Source of the DNA: Dehalococcoidia bacterium
GTDB lineage: Bacteria; Chloroflexota; Dehalococcoidia; Lucifugimonadales; JAGWBF01
NCBI GenBank assembly: GCA_021295955.1
Contig: JAGWBJ010000002.1
Coordinates: 91,733 to 155,732, forward strand
Direction of reading: 5' to 3'
Length of the DNA: 64,000 nt
Shown: positions 17,210-27,146 of the stretch, piece by piece
How positions within the stretch are numbered: the stretch's first letter is position 1
How the letters are laid out: every line of letters starts with the position of its first letter
Program-made: the position numbers and the translations under genes
Notes under the pieces: model-generated
The model's database searches: none
Told to the model about the DNA's origin: nothing
Seen by the model: the letters and a program-made list of their open reading frames with translations, nothing else

Positions 17210-18001
17210 CTAGCCCGCATCGTCCGCCCCGCAGCCGTTCCAACCCCCGAACAGGTCCTGGATTTCGGGCATGCGCTCCACGTCGGTCATCGACGCGTAC
17301 AGCGGGGTTATCGAGACCAGGTTGTGCCTGACGGCCCAGATGTCCGTGTCCTCTCCCTGGTCACGCTGCACCGGCCGGTTCCTGAACAGCCGGTAGTAGG
17401 GGCGGCCGCGCTCCTCGCTGTCCTGCACCGTTTCCGTGTAGCTGCGCCCGCCGAGCCTGGTCACCCGCACCCCCTTGATGCGGTCCGCCGGCTCGTTGGG
17501 CAGGTTGACGTTTATCAAGGACGGTGGAATCGCGGCCCCGCCGGCCAGCCGTCGGGCCAGGTGGCCGAGGAGGTCCGCCGCCACCTCGAACCGGGTCTCG
17601 GTCACCGCCCCAACGGAGACGGCCAGCGAGGGCAGGCCCCGGAAGTATCCCTGGAGAGCCGCGCCCACGGTCCCGGAGATCAGCACGTCCTGTCCCAGGT
17701 TGGAGCCCGAGTTAATCCCAGACACCACCAGGTCCACCGGCCCCACCAGCTTCTCCAGGGCCAGCACGCAGCTATCGGCCGGGGTGCCCTGCACGGAGTA
17801 AGCGGCGACGCCCTCCAGCTCCACCGCCGGCCGGACCCGGTTGGCCCTGATGGGCGCGTGGAGGGTCAGAGAGGAGCCGACCCCGCTCTGCTCCCTGTCC
17901 GGCGCCACCACGAAGACGTGGGCCAGGCCGGCGAACGCCCCGGCCGCGGCCCACAGGCCCGGGGCGTCGATGCCGTCGTCGTTGGTGACCAGCACCTTCA
18001 A
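17210..18001 (-). CDS. surE: 5'/3'-nucleotidase SurE
   Basis: 263 residues starting MKVLVTNDDGIDAPG, the SurE metal-binding signature (Asp8, Asp9). VVAPDREQSGVGSSLTL and SGINSGSNLGQDVLISGTVGAA are the other conserved blocks, including the Ser and Asn metal ligands. It dephosphorylates nucleoside monophosphates and related phosphates, usually in stationary-phase or stress metabolism. It lies 60 bases after cysK on the same strand, so the two probably share the cysK promoter. The C-terminal ten residues are low-complexity. Confidence 0.95.
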   Translation of the reverse strand: MKVLVTNDDGIDAPGLWAAAGAFAGLAHVFVVAPDREQSGVGSSLTLHAPIRANRVRPAVELEGVAAYSVQGTPADSCVLALEKLVGPVDLVVSGINSGSNLGQDVLISGTVGAALQGYFRGLPSLAVSVGAVTETRFEVAADLLGHLARRLAGGAAIPPSLINVNLPNEPADRIKGVRVTRLGGRSYTETVQDSEERGRPYYRLFRNRPVQRDQGEDTDIWAVRHNLVSITPLYASMTDVERMPEIQDLFGGWNGCGADDAG

Positions 18002-18061
18002 AGCGGGGGCTCCGGCAAAGCGGGGGCTCCGGCGCCTGCCCGAGTCCCGGGCGTGGGGAGG

Positions 18062-18976
18062 TCACATGGGGAAGTTGACGTAGCGCTCCCCCGTATCGGC
18101 CAGCACGGTGACGACGGTGCTTCCGCGGCCAAGCTCCGAGGCAGTCCTGATGGAGGCGACCACGTTGGCCCCCGACGAGACCCCCGCCAGGATGCCCTCC
18201 TCCCTGGCAAGGCGCAGGCACATGGCGTTGGCGTCCTCGCCGGTGACAGCCACTATCTCGTCGGGCACGGCCCGGTCCAGCAGGGGAGGATGGAAGTCCG
18301 CCCCGATCCCCGGTATCGTGTGGAGGCCGGCGACGCCCCGGGAGAGCACCGGCGACGACGCGGGCTCCACGGCCACGATCTTCAGGGACGGGTTCTCCTT
18401 CTTCAACCGCTGTCCCACGCCCGTAAGGGTCCCTCCGGTGCCCACCCCGGCTACGAAGGCGTCGATCCTGCCCTGGGCGTCCCGGAGGATCTCCGCCGCA
18501 GTCGTCTCCCGGTGGACCCTGACCACCGACGGGTCGTTGAACATGTCCAGCACAGTGCAACCGGGGTTGGCCGCGGTATATGCCCGGGCCGCCTGTTGGG
18601 CGCTGCTCATGCCCTGGTACGCCGGAGTGAGGCGGATGTCGGCCCCGTAGCGGGCCAGGAGCCTGCGCCGCTCGGCGGGGGCGTTCTCGGGCATGAAGAT
18701 TACGAGACTGTAGCCCCGGACGGCGGCGACCATGGCCAGGGAGACGCCGGTGTTCCCGCTGGTCACCCCAACGATGACGTCGCCTGGGCCCAGCCCCTTC
18801 TCCCGCTCCGCCGCCTCCACCATAGCCAGGGCGACGCGGTCCTTGACGCTCCCGGCGGGGTTCAGACATTCCATCTTACCCAGCACCCTGGCGTGACCCT
18901 CGGGCACGACACGCCGCAGCCTGACCAGCGGTGTATCTCCTACCACATCAAGGACATTGTCGGCGACCTTGGCCAT
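18062..18976 (-). CDS. cysK: Cysteine synthase / O-acetylserine sulfhydrylase family
   Basis: 304 residues, PLP-dependent. The Schiff-base lysine is Lys45 in NPAGSVKDR; TSGNTGVSLA is the phosphate/substrate loop and GVGTGGTLTGVGQ the PLP phosphate loop. The length and lack of a CBS or heme domain fit CysK/CysM rather than full-length cystathionine beta-synthase, though the OAS/CBS split cannot be made from sequence alone. It is first in a two-gene unit with surE behind a strong promoter (19010-19038). Confidence 0.92.
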   Translation of the reverse strand: MAKVADNVLDVVGDTPLVRLRRVVPEGHARVLGKMECLNPAGSVKDRVALAMVEAAEREKGLGPGDVIVGVTSGNTGVSLAMVAAVRGYSLVIFMPENAPAERRRLLARYGADIRLTPAYQGMSSAQQAARAYTAANPGCTVLDMFNDPSVVRVHRETTAAEILRDAQGRIDAFVAGVGTGGTLTGVGQRLKKENPSLKIVAVEPASSPVLSRGVAGLHTIPGIGADFHPPLLDRAVPDEIVAVTGEDANAMCLRLAREEGILAGVSSGANVVASIRTASELGRGSTVVTVLADTGERYVNFPM

Positions 18977-19009
18977 CAGGCCTCCCTACGGCGCCCGGGT
19001 CAGGGAGGC

Positions 19010-19038
19010 ATTGTGGCACACGGTAGGTGGAGCGTCAA
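19010..19038 (-). promoter_or_regulatory. Promoter of cysK-surE
   Basis: Minus strand: TTGACG (19038-19033), 17 bases, CACAAT (19015-19010). Confidence 0.7.
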
Positions 19039-19155
19039 GGCAAGCGTTCGCTGCACGGAGCATGGCATGCAAAGCCCAGGTAAACGCGTTGCCTGCCATG
19101 TCACCGCGGTGGCGGATTCCGGTGGCCATCATGCGTGGGCGAAGCGCGCAAGCGG

Positions 19156-20301
19156 CTACGGGACCAGGAAGGGTAGGTGGGTATTCTGGAACTGGGCCAG
19201 CTCCTCTTCGGTCATGCAACTGAAGACCTTCAAGCCGTCTTCGACCAGCTCCAGGTACTCCTCGTCAGTCAGCCCGCCGGGGTCCGCTGCGGCGGTGCGA
19301 GCCAGCTCGATGTAGTGGCTGTGACTACCAGCAAATTCGATCATACATGCCCGTGAGTCGTCGCTGGCGGCGCCTAGCCCGTTCGCCAGAATCCCTCCCG
19401 TGATACGGTTGAGGCTCTCGGGCGACATGCATTCCGTCACCTGAGGCGGCGCGTCCCGCAGCTCTCCGCCGGCCACCGAGGGTAGGCCGGCAATCATGGA
19501 GAACATGGGCCCCGGAAGGTTGGCTTTCAGGCACTCGACATCGGTCTCGGTAAGGGCATCGATGAGGTCCTGCCCGGAGAAGGGGGCGACCTCAAGCGAG
19601 GAGGATATCATGGCCACCGAGAACCCCGCCTTTTCCCTGGTCTCAAGGCACTCGTACATGTCCAGAATGATCGAGTGGACCTGCGCGGGATGGGCGGCGT
19701 CTGGTTGCTTCCCTTCCACGCCGAGGGCTACGTAGACCATTTCAGGATGGTCCCGGGAAATGTCCGCGACGCACCCCAGGGAGTCTTCGGCCCATCCACC
19801 TAGCTGGGCGCTCATCAACGCAACACCCAGGACCACCAGGTTGTCGTCCTGCAGGCAGCCGGCGAAGAGCGCCTTTGCGTCCGGATTGCCAGCCGCCACC
19901 ATCAGAGGTGCGCCCTGGAACAGGTCGTACCTTGCGCCCATTGCCGAACCGATACAGGAAGCCTCGGCCTCGGAGATACGGGCGACCAGCTCTTGACCGG
20001 TGGTGCTCGAGGTTATTCGCAGGTCCTCCAGGGCCTGGGGCGCTTGCATGGGCTCCGGCGTCGGCGTGGCGGTGGGAGCGGGCGTGGGAGTCGGTTCCGG
20101 GGTGGGGGTAGGTTCCGGCGTCGGCGTGGCTGTGGGGTCGGGAGTGGGAGTGGGTTCCGGCGTCGGGATAGCGGTGGACGCGGGAGTAGCGCTGGGTTCA
20201 GGGGTAGCGGTCGGGTCCGTGCCGCAGGCAGTCAGGACCACGACGGCGAACAATACGGCAGTAGCTCCGAGCCATCGAGTCCTGAGGATGGGTAGGCCCA
20301 T
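19156..20301 (-). CDS. Lipoprotein with Pro/Thr-rich linker, function unknown
   Basis: 381 residues from ATG 20301 (AAAGGA about 8 bases upstream; the frame is open further upstream but non-coding in character). The signal peptide ends in the lipobox LTAC (Cys26). Residues about 28-85 are a PT/PE repeat linker ([13 protein letters not shown] pattern), followed by a soluble domain of about 290 residues with regularly spaced cysteines (for example ASCIGS, AGCLQD, LGCVAD, YECLE, VECLK, TECM, RACMIE, FSCM). Three helical repeats around cysteine pairs seem likely. I do not recognise the domain. It is divergent from a second PT-linker lipoprotein. Confidence 0.82.
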   Translation of the reverse strand: MGLPILRTRWLGATAVLFAVVVLTACGTDPTATPEPSATPASTAIPTPEPTPTPDPTATPTPEPTPTPEPTPTPAPTATPTPEPMQAPQALEDLRITSSTTGQELVARISEAEASCIGSAMGARYDLFQGAPLMVAAGNPDAKALFAGCLQDDNLVVLGVALMSAQLGGWAEDSLGCVADISRDHPEMVYVALGVEGKQPDAAHPAQVHSIILDMYECLETREKAGFSVAMISSSLEVAPFSGQDLIDALTETDVECLKANLPGPMFSMIAGLPSVAGGELRDAPPQVTECMSPESLNRITGGILANGLGAASDDSRACMIEFAGSHSHYIELARTAAADPGGLTDEEYLELVEDGLKVFSCMTEEELAQFQNTHLPFLVP

Positions 20302-20757
20302 CTTTGTTGTCCTTTCTTGAGGGGCACTAGACTTCCCGGGGATTCTACTCCCCGAATAACAATCGTTGCAAATCGTGCCCAGCCTGAGCTTGGAACCAAG
20401 TGCCTGACCCAAAGGAGCGCGCAGGCCCCGGTGGAGGCAGACCTGGGGAGGGCTGTCCAGAACTGCCCGGTAACCGCACCGGCGCTCCTTGAAGTCGCTT
20501 CTCGCCCTACTATACCATCTCCGGCAGCGGGAAGCTCCGACGGGCGCCATCGATGGCGCCTCTTGGTCATCCACGCAGGGAGACGTTGCACAACCCTCGC
20601 ATGTCACCCCGAACGTAGCAAAGCAGTCTACTCCCCACCGTCTTTCCGGAGAAGGCCGGAAGTAGAGCGAGGTCTCCGGGCCCGGGACCCTCTCGGGCAC
20701 CAATGGTCCAAATCAGAGGAATGAGAACTCAGGCAGCCCCCACGGGGAGGTAGGTTG
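20302..20757. other. Divergent intergenic region between two lipoprotein genes
   Basis: About 456 bases without a convincing gene. It holds a 6-bp hairpin in the leader of the minus-strand lipoprotein (CGGGGA at 20337-20342 with TCCCCG at 20349-20354). It also has a possible minus-strand -10 TATAGT (20514-20509) without a good -35. At 20600-20690 there is a stretch resembling degenerate intergenic repeat DNA. No plus-strand promoter with a TTGACA-type -35 was found. Confidence 0.4.
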
Positions 20758-23310
20758 ATGTGGTTGTCCATGGCCGGTAGGTCATCCTCGAAGAAAGTCC
20801 CGGAACATCTCCGGGGCCCCTCGGTACACCGCAGGATGGTCCGAGGCCCGCTGCTGGCGGTCGCCTGGGCGGTCCTGGCTCTCTCCCTTCTCCTGGCCGC
20901 CTGCGACGGGGATGAGGAAGTCACCATCACTCCCGGGCCCACGGAGCCGGCCGTGTCGACACCCGCGGTGGCGCCCACCGCGACCCCGGAGCCCGCTCCG
21001 ACTTCACGCCCCGTTCCCACCGCCACGCTTGTGCCCACCCCGGCGCCCACGCGAGTGCCGCCTACCGCCACTCCCCCCGCGACTCCAACCCCGGCGCCGA
21101 CACCGACACCACGCCCGACGTCGACCCCCGCGCCGAGTCCGACTCCCGTTCACCAACCGGCGGAGCTCTTCCTGGAGGTCTCCGAGCCCCAGGACAGCAG
21201 CGTCGTCGATACACCCAACGTCATCGTGAGCGGCCGCTCCTCCCCCGACGCCACCGTGAGCGTCAACGGACAGATCGCGGAGGTCGACGCGGAAGGGTCC
21301 TTCAGCACGCCGGAGCCGGTGACCCTGCAAGAGGGACCCAACGCCATCGAGGTCATAGCCAGCGACCTTGCCGGCGGAGTCGAGACCATGGTCCTTACCG
21401 TCATCTCGATCCCGTCCGGCCAGGCAGGGATGTCGGGACTCTTCGGGCAGGCCTCGGACATCGAATTTCCATCCCCCGGAGTTGCCGCGATAACCGTCGC
21501 AGGCGCCGTGACCGTGGAGGTCGACGAGAGCTCCTCGGTCCAGGTGCCCGGCCAGGCGCGTGCTTCCGCGGCTGATATCAGGGTTGGCGACTTCCTCGCC
21601 GTACTGGCCCGGGAGAGGCCTGGGCGGAGGCCGTTGGCCTCCAGCCTCCTGGCCAAGCCCGCGGCTCCCGTGTCCACGGCCCACTTCAACGGGGCCCTCA
21701 TCGGCGCCGAAGGGGACCGGTACGTGCTGATGGACGGAAACGGCAACGTACTGGCAGCAGACCTGCGGCCCCAGGCCGGAAGGATCGAGCTGGCCAAGGT
21801 GGTCACCGCCGTCATCCGCCAGGACGTCCGCACGGGGGCCATGTCGGTCGTGGGGGCCGAGTCGGTTGACGGGAAGCTGGACCGGCTGCAGACGGCCCTC
21901 TCCGACGCCACCGGCGCCGACGCCGGACAGAACGTGCGAAACCTTGGGCAGCGCCTGAAGGCTGCTACGACGGGTCACCTGACAATCGCCCAGCGTGTTC
22001 TCGACCGGGTGGACCCCAACCTGAGGCTGCTGTTCGCCAACTCCCTGGATAGCGCGGCCGCCGGCCATGCCGGACGCCTCGCCGCCTTCCAGCTCGGAAA
22101 CCCGTGCATGAGTGTGTCGGGCGTCATAGAGGTGGTCCAGCACGTCGATGGAGTCGTACGGGTCTCCCAGGACGAGGGGCCGGACATAGAGGTTACCATT
22201 ACCGACTCCACCCAAATCAGGCAGTTCGGCGACCCGTCCCACTCCGGAAACCTGGTGGCGGGACAGCGGGTCGCGGCCACCTACGACCGCCAGACCAACC
22301 AGGCCCTGTCTATAGACGCCCTCTTCCCGACCCTGGAGCCAAGGCTGGCCGCCCACCTTCTCAGGCAGATACGCACCATGGAGCTGGAGGGCACCGTCGA
22401 CGCCCGCACCGGGAACGGTAGGCTGATCGTAACCCTGGACACGGGCCGGACCGTAACTCTCACCGCGACCGACGCCACCCGGGTGACGGTCAGCGAGTCT
22501 CTCGCAGGGCTGGCGGACCTGGTCGCCGGAGACTCCATCAAGGTGCGCTACGACCCCGGCGCCCTGGTAGCCCTGAGCGTAGACACCTTCGACGAGCGTC
22601 TCGACCGCAGGTTCATCTCGGGCGTGGTCACGGCCGTCGTTGCCAAGATCAGGCCGGGAATCGTCATGCCGGGCGTATCCGACGAGGGCAATCTCGCCGT
22701 GCTCACGCCCTCGGGCGAAACGGTGGTCCTCAACATCGGCAACAACACCGTGGTCGAGCGCAACGGCCTGCGGATGAACATCGGCGCCGTGAGGAGGGGC
22801 GACCTCGTCAGGCCCGTCTCCCACTACAACGTCGCCACGCAGGAGCTTCAGTCCCTGGTCCTCCGGGAACCCCAGCTAACCGGGACCGTGCGAGGCGCTG
22901 TGGTGACGCCGGCGGGGAACCGGTGGGTCACAATCTCGACTGACAGCATGGACCTGATTACCATGCTGGTCGAGGAGGAGACCGCCTTCCAGGCGCTGGC
23001 ATCGGGCCAGCGGGTCCTGGCCACGGCCTTTACGGCAACGTCGGTCAGGGCCCCTGCGCTGCAAGTCCAGCCGCCCCGCGCCCTCCGGGCCGGCGGCTCC
23101 ATTACCGGATTGGACAAGGCCAAGGGGGTCGTCACGCTGAGGACCTCCGCCGGCGACTCCATCGAGCTGCTGGTGCCCGAGAAGCCGGGCGTAGTCACCC
23201 TGGGCGGGCGTCCATCCTCCACCGACGAGCTGAACATAGGGGACGACGTGCAGATGGTCTACTACCGGCCCGACATGGTCGTGATCAGCATGACCGTGGC
23301 CGGGCGGTAG
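20758..23310 (+). CDS. Large lipoprotein with PT-rich linker, Ig-like domain and repeated DUF5666-like domains
   Basis: 850 residues from ATG 20758 (GGGGAGG at 20744-20750). A later ATG at 20836 would give a tighter signal peptide. The lipobox LLLAAC is near residue 50. A long Pro/Thr linker follows, then a Big/glucodextranase-B-like domain (VSVNGQIAEVDAEGSF... GPNAIEVIASD, about 150-215). After it come several beta-rich units, each with a pattern like V-x-V-x2-s-T-x-V ... l-x-vGD-x-V-x-V/y, typical of DUF5666 repeats (for example DIRVGDFLAVL, DLVAGDSIKVRYDPG, NIGDDVQMVYYRP). It is probably surface-anchored and structural or binding; no catalytic motif was seen. Confidence 0.82.
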   Translation: MWLSMAGRSSSKKVPEHLRGPSVHRRMVRGPLLAVAWAVLALSLLLAACDGDEEVTITPGPTEPAVSTPAVAPTATPEPAPTSRPVPTATLVPTPAPTRVPPTATPPATPTPAPTPTPRPTSTPAPSPTPVHQPAELFLEVSEPQDSSVVDTPNVIVSGRSSPDATVSVNGQIAEVDAEGSFSTPEPVTLQEGPNAIEVIASDLAGGVETMVLTVISIPSGQAGMSGLFGQASDIEFPSPGVAAITVAGAVTVEVDESSSVQVPGQARASAADIRVGDFLAVLARERPGRRPLASSLLAKPAAPVSTAHFNGALIGAEGDRYVLMDGNGNVLAADLRPQAGRIELAKVVTAVIRQDVRTGAMSVVGAESVDGKLDRLQTALSDATGADAGQNVRNLGQRLKAATTGHLTIAQRVLDRVDPNLRLLFANSLDSAAAGHAGRLAAFQLGNPCMSVSGVIEVVQHVDGVVRVSQDEGPDIEVTITDSTQIRQFGDPSHSGNLVAGQRVAATYDRQTNQALSIDALFPTLEPRLAAHLLRQIRTMELEGTVDARTGNGRLIVTLDTGRTVTLTATDATRVTVSESLAGLADLVAGDSIKVRYDPGALVALSVDTFDERLDRRFISGVVTAVVAKIRPGIVMPGVSDEGNLAVLTPSGETVVLNIGNNTVVERNGLRMNIGAVRRGDLVRPVSHYNVATQELQSLVLREPQLTGTVRGAVVTPAGNRWVTISTDSMDLITMLVEEETAFQALASGQRVLATAFTATSVRAPALQVQPPRALRAGGSITGLDKAKGVVTLRTSAGDSIELLVPEKPGVVTLGGRPSSTDELNIGDDVQMVYYRPDMVVISMTVAGR

Positions 23311-23377
23311 CCGCCGGGTCGGGGCCGTCCCACCGGCGGCGGCCCCCGGCGGCGTTTCTGGCCGGGGCTAATGGGTC

Positions 23378-23383
23378 TATAAT
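23378..23383 (+). promoter_or_regulatory. -10 box of the ABC exporter operon, likely leaderless
   Basis: A perfect TATAAT ends 10 bases before ATG 23393, leaving no room for a Shine-Dalgarno. The -35 (TTTCTG, 23355-23360, 17-base spacer) is weak. Confidence 0.6.
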
Positions 23384-23392
23384 GGGCCTGGT

Positions 23393-25192
23393 ATGGGCAT
23401 GCTCCTTCGTCTGGCGGGATACGCGCTGCGCTACCGGCGGTCGCTGGCCCTCGCCTACGTCAGCCTGATAGGCTCCACCCTCCTGTCGCTGGCCATTCCA
23501 CGGTTCCTGGGCATAGCCATCGACTCGGCCCTGGAGGGCAGCCGGACCAGCGACCTGGTCATGTGGGCGGCGCTGGTCCTCGCGGTGACCCTGGTGCGAG
23601 GCGGCTTCGGCTACGGCCAGAGCTACTTTTCCGAGCACGTTTCCCAGGGCGTGTCCTTCGACCTGAGGCATGCCTTCCTCCTACGCCTCCAGTCCCTCAG
23701 CTTCGCCTTCCACGACCGGGAGAGGACCGGTGACATGATGTCCCGGGCCACCGCCGACGTGGAAAGCATCCGCTGGTTCGTCAGCTTTGGGCTCATCTAC
23801 TCGGTACACGTCCTGGTGCTGCTGGGTGCGGTGGCCGGGCTGCTCCTGACCACCAACTGGCAGCTCGGCCTCCTGGGCCTCAGCGCCGTGCCCCTGGCGA
23901 CGGCAATCGCCGTACGGGTCAGCCGCAGGTTCCGCGTCATGTGGACGGAGGTCCAGGCCGACACGGGCCGCATGACCACGGTGCTGCAGGAGAACCTCTC
24001 CGGAATGCGCGTGGTCAAGACTTTCGGCGCCGAGGAGTACGAGAAGGCGAAGTTTCACCAGGCCGCCGACGTGGTCGCCGAGCGGACCTTCGCCGTCAAC
24101 CGCCTCCACGCCGCCAACTCGTCACTGTTGACCCTGCTGTTCACCCTGGTTACGGCGGGAGTGGTCTGGTACGGCGGTTGGCTCATCATCGACGGCCGGA
24201 CGGCAATGACGGCGGGGGAGCTGACCCAGTTCGTGCTCTATCTGGGCCTGCTGGTGATGCCCACCCGCATGTCCGGCTGGATCGTGAACAACTTCGCCCG
24301 GGCCATCTCGGCGGGAGAGCGCATCTTCCAGGTGCTGGACGCCCGGTCCCCGGTGGAGGAGCGGCCCGGAGCCGTGGATTTGGGGCGGACAACCGGGGCC
24401 GTGACCTTCGCCTCCGTGGACTTCAGCTACGGCTCCGGGCACAACGGGACCACGCCGGCGCCCGACGTGCTGCGGGGCGTGAGCCTGGAGGTGGCCGCAG
24501 GACAGAAGGTAGCCATCCTGGGCCCGCCCGGCGGCGGCAAGAGCTCCCTGGTCAGTCTCATCCCCCGCTTCTACGACGTCACCGGCGGAGCCGTCACCGT
24601 GGACGGCGTCGACGTGAGGGACGTCACCCTGCAGTCCCTGAGACGGAACGTCGGCATCGTGTTCCAGGACGTGTTCCTCTTCATGGCCAGCGTCCGGGAC
24701 AACATCGCCTACGGCTCGGATAACGCGTCCCTGGAGCAGGTGATGGCGGCCGCTCGGACGGCGCAGGTCCACGACTTCATTATGGGGCTTCCCCAGCAGT
24801 ACGACACCCTGGTGGGCGAGCGAGGCGTGACCCTGTCCGGCGGCCAGAAGCAGCGGGTCGCCATCGCCCGGACCCTGCTCCTTGATCCCCCCGTCCTTAT
24901 CCTCGACGACTCCACCTCCAGCGTGGACTCGGAGACGGAAACGGCCATCCAGCGGGCCCTCGACCGGGTAATGGAGGGCAGGACCACGTTCATCATCGCC
25001 CACCGCGTGAGCAGCCTGAGACGGGCGGACCAGATCCTGGTGATGGACGGCGGCCGGGTCGTGGAGCGAGGCACCCATCAGGAGCTCGTCGCCATGGAGG
25101 ACGGGGCCTACAGGAGGATATACCGGCTGCAGCTGGAGGCCGAAAGCGACGCCTTGGTCCAGACGTCGGGACCCGACGAGGACGCCGGGTAG
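23393..25192 (+). CDS. ABC exporter half-transporter, degenerate-site subunit
   Basis: 599 residues: six TM segments (about 1-310) fused to an ATPase domain (about 340-590). Walker A is GPPGGGKSS, the Q-loop VFQDVFLF, the signature LSGGQKQR and the H-loop IIAHRVSS. Walker B ends LILDDSTSSVD, so the catalytic glutamate is replaced by aspartate. Together with the next gene it forms an asymmetric heterodimer (compare TM287/288 and BmrCD), in which this subunit's Walker site is the degenerate one. It probably exports lipids, drugs or peptides. Confidence 0.92.
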   Translation: MGMLLRLAGYALRYRRSLALAYVSLIGSTLLSLAIPRFLGIAIDSALEGSRTSDLVMWAALVLAVTLVRGGFGYGQSYFSEHVSQGVSFDLRHAFLLRLQSLSFAFHDRERTGDMMSRATADVESIRWFVSFGLIYSVHVLVLLGAVAGLLLTTNWQLGLLGLSAVPLATAIAVRVSRRFRVMWTEVQADTGRMTTVLQENLSGMRVVKTFGAEEYEKAKFHQAADVVAERTFAVNRLHAANSSLLTLLFTLVTAGVVWYGGWLIIDGRTAMTAGELTQFVLYLGLLVMPTRMSGWIVNNFARAISAGERIFQVLDARSPVEERPGAVDLGRTTGAVTFASVDFSYGSGHNGTTPAPDVLRGVSLEVAAGQKVAILGPPGGGKSSLVSLIPRFYDVTGGAVTVDGVDVRDVTLQSLRRNVGIVFQDVFLFMASVRDNIAYGSDNASLEQVMAAARTAQVHDFIMGLPQQYDTLVGERGVTLSGGQKQRVAIARTLLLDPPVLILDDSTSSVDSETETAIQRALDRVMEGRTTFIIAHRVSSLRRADQILVMDGGRVVERGTHQELVAMEDGAYRRIYRLQLEAESDALVQTSGPDEDAG

Positions 25193-25208
25193 GAGGCGGG
25201 CGGTACCG

Positions 25209-26993
25209 ATGCGCATGGGCAGACTGGCCAGGGGGTTGGCCCCCGACGGAGAGCGGCCCAGCCGCGGCGACACCTACCGGGTCGTGGCGCGGCTGATGGG
25301 CTACGTAGCCCCCTACCGGACCCTGTCTCTCATCAGCCTGGCCGCCATGGTCGTGTACGCCGTCTCCGAGGTGGCCACACCGTGGTTCATCAAGGATGCG
25401 GTGGACAGCGTCGTGCCTCCCCAGAGCAGCTCCGACTTGGCCACCGCCATGGTCCTCATGGTCGTGAGCGCCGCCGTCGGCTACGCTGCCAACTACCTGC
25501 ACCTGGTCACATTGTCCAGGGTCGGCCAGAATCTGCTGACGGGCCTGCGCACCTCCACCTTCAACCACATGCAGCAGCTGTCCCTCTCCTACTTCCAGCG
25601 CACCGAGGTGGGCAGCAACATGTCCAGGGTCCAGAACGACGTGCAGCAGCTACAGGAGTTCCTGTCCATCTTCGTCCTGTCCATGGGAGACGTCGTCCGC
25701 CTGGTGGGGTTCGTCATCGCCATGCTGCTGATGAAGTGGGACCTGGCCCTGGTGACCATGGGCGTCATCCCCGTACTGTTCCTGATCATGGTCTTCTGGC
25801 AGCGGATCTCCTGGAAGCACTTCATGGACGTGCGGCGGAACATCGCCTCCGTCAACTCTGCGCTCCAGGAGAACATATCGGGGGTCAGGGTAATCCAGAG
25901 CCTCCACCGGCAGGACGCCAACCTCCGGCAGTTCGACCAGGTGAACCGCAGATACCTGGAAACCAGCCTCACCTCCACCCGCCTCTCGTCGGCCCTGAAC
26001 CCCTCGGTGGAGCTGCTCACGGCCGTCGCCACGGCGCTGGTCATCGTGCTCGGGGGCATTATGGTCCTTCGCGACGACCTGGCCGTGGGGACGCTGGTGG
26101 CCTTCGCCCTCTACGTCCAGCGCCTGTTCGACCCCATCCGAAGCCTGACGATGCACTACGGGCAGCTCCAACGGGCGACCACCTCGGGACAGCACATCTT
26201 CGAGATTCTGGACCTGGAGCCGGAGATCGTCGACAACCCCGGCGCCCGGGACCTGCCGCCCCTGACGGGGCGCGTATCCTTCGACCACGTCGGTTTCAGC
26301 TATGTCGAGGGAGTCCGGGTACTGGACGGCATCAACCTCGAAGTGAGCCCCGGCCAGAAGGTGGCGTTGGTGGGCCCCACCGGAGCGGGAAAGACGACCC
26401 TGGCGTCCCTCCTGTCCAGGCTCTACGACGTGGACACGGGAAGGGTGACCGTGGACGGACACGACGTGAGGGAGGTGCGGCGCTCGTCGCTGAACCGGCA
26501 GATCAGCGTGGTGCCCCAGGAGCCCTTCCTGTTCTCCGGCGACATCCGGGAGAACATCCGCTACTCCAGGCCCGATGCGACCTCCCGGGAGGTGGAGGAG
26601 GCCGCCAGGGCCGTGGGGGCCCACGACTTCATCGCCGGCATGGAGCACGGGTACGACACCGTCGTCGAAGAGCGGGGCGTCAACCTCAGCCCGGGCCAGC
26701 GGCAGCTCATCTCCCTGGCCAGGGCCCTGGTGGGAGACCCTCGCATCGTCATACTGGACGAGGCCACCGCCACCGTGGACAGCCAGACCGAAGCCCTGGT
26801 CCAGCGGGGCCTGGCGACGGTCCTCCAGGACCGCACCGCCCTCATAATCGCCCACCGACTGTCCACGGTGCAGGGGGCGGACCGCATCGTCGTGCTGGAC
26901 CGTGGCCGGGTCGCCGAGGAGGGCACCCACCAGGAGCTGATGGAGGCCGGGGGCCTCTACGCCCGGCTCTATGCCCTGGGCCGGGAGGCTTAG
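25209..26993 (+). CDS. ABC exporter half-transporter, catalytic-site subunit
   Basis: 594 residues with the same TMD-NBD layout. Walker A is GPTGAGKTT, Walker B IVILDEATATVD with a canonical glutamate, and the H-loop IIAHRLST. The signature reads LSPGQRQ rather than LSGGQ. The altered signature faces the Asp-containing Walker site of the partner, so both changes fall in one composite site, as known for heterodimeric exporters. The gene starts 16 bases after its partner and was probably cotranscribed and coevolved with it. Confidence 0.92.
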   Translation: MRMGRLARGLAPDGERPSRGDTYRVVARLMGYVAPYRTLSLISLAAMVVYAVSEVATPWFIKDAVDSVVPPQSSSDLATAMVLMVVSAAVGYAANYLHLVTLSRVGQNLLTGLRTSTFNHMQQLSLSYFQRTEVGSNMSRVQNDVQQLQEFLSIFVLSMGDVVRLVGFVIAMLLMKWDLALVTMGVIPVLFLIMVFWQRISWKHFMDVRRNIASVNSALQENISGVRVIQSLHRQDANLRQFDQVNRRYLETSLTSTRLSSALNPSVELLTAVATALVIVLGGIMVLRDDLAVGTLVAFALYVQRLFDPIRSLTMHYGQLQRATTSGQHIFEILDLEPEIVDNPGARDLPPLTGRVSFDHVGFSYVEGVRVLDGINLEVSPGQKVALVGPTGAGKTTLASLLSRLYDVDTGRVTVDGHDVREVRRSSLNRQISVVPQEPFLFSGDIRENIRYSRPDATSREVEEAARAVGAHDFIAGMEHGYDTVVEERGVNLSPGQRQLISLARALVGDPRIVILDEATATVDSQTEALVQRGLATVLQDRTALIIAHRLSTVQGADRIVVLDRGRVAEEGTHQELMEAGGLYARLYALGREA

Positions 26994-27073
26994 CGAGCGT
27001 CTCGCGCTTCCCGTCTCTTCCCCCTCTAAACGACGGGCCCCGTAACGACGGCATCCGGGGCTTGCCCATCCCT

Positions 27074-27102
27074 TTGACATCCCGGGGGCCGGTTGCTATA
27101 GT
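27074..27102 (+). promoter_or_regulatory. Promoter of the decarboxylase pair
   Basis: TTGACA (27074-27079), 17 bases, TATAGT (27097-27102). The leader is about 38 bases with GAAAGGA before the ATG. Confidence 0.75.
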
Positions 27103-27146
27103 GTTGCGCGTCGATTCCACCGGTCCCCAGCCGAAAGGACCCAGCC

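Noticed and set aside
17324..19315. 663-codon plus-strand frame
   Set aside because: It covers surE and cysK in antisense; those genes have intact catalytic motifs and promoters.
20600..20700. Possible mobile element remnant between the lipoproteins
   Set aside because: No transposase, terminal inverted repeats or target duplications were seen; it only resembles degenerate intergenic repeat DNA.
21004..22824. 606-codon minus-strand frame
   Set aside because: Antisense shadow of the large lipoprotein; no domain or start signal.
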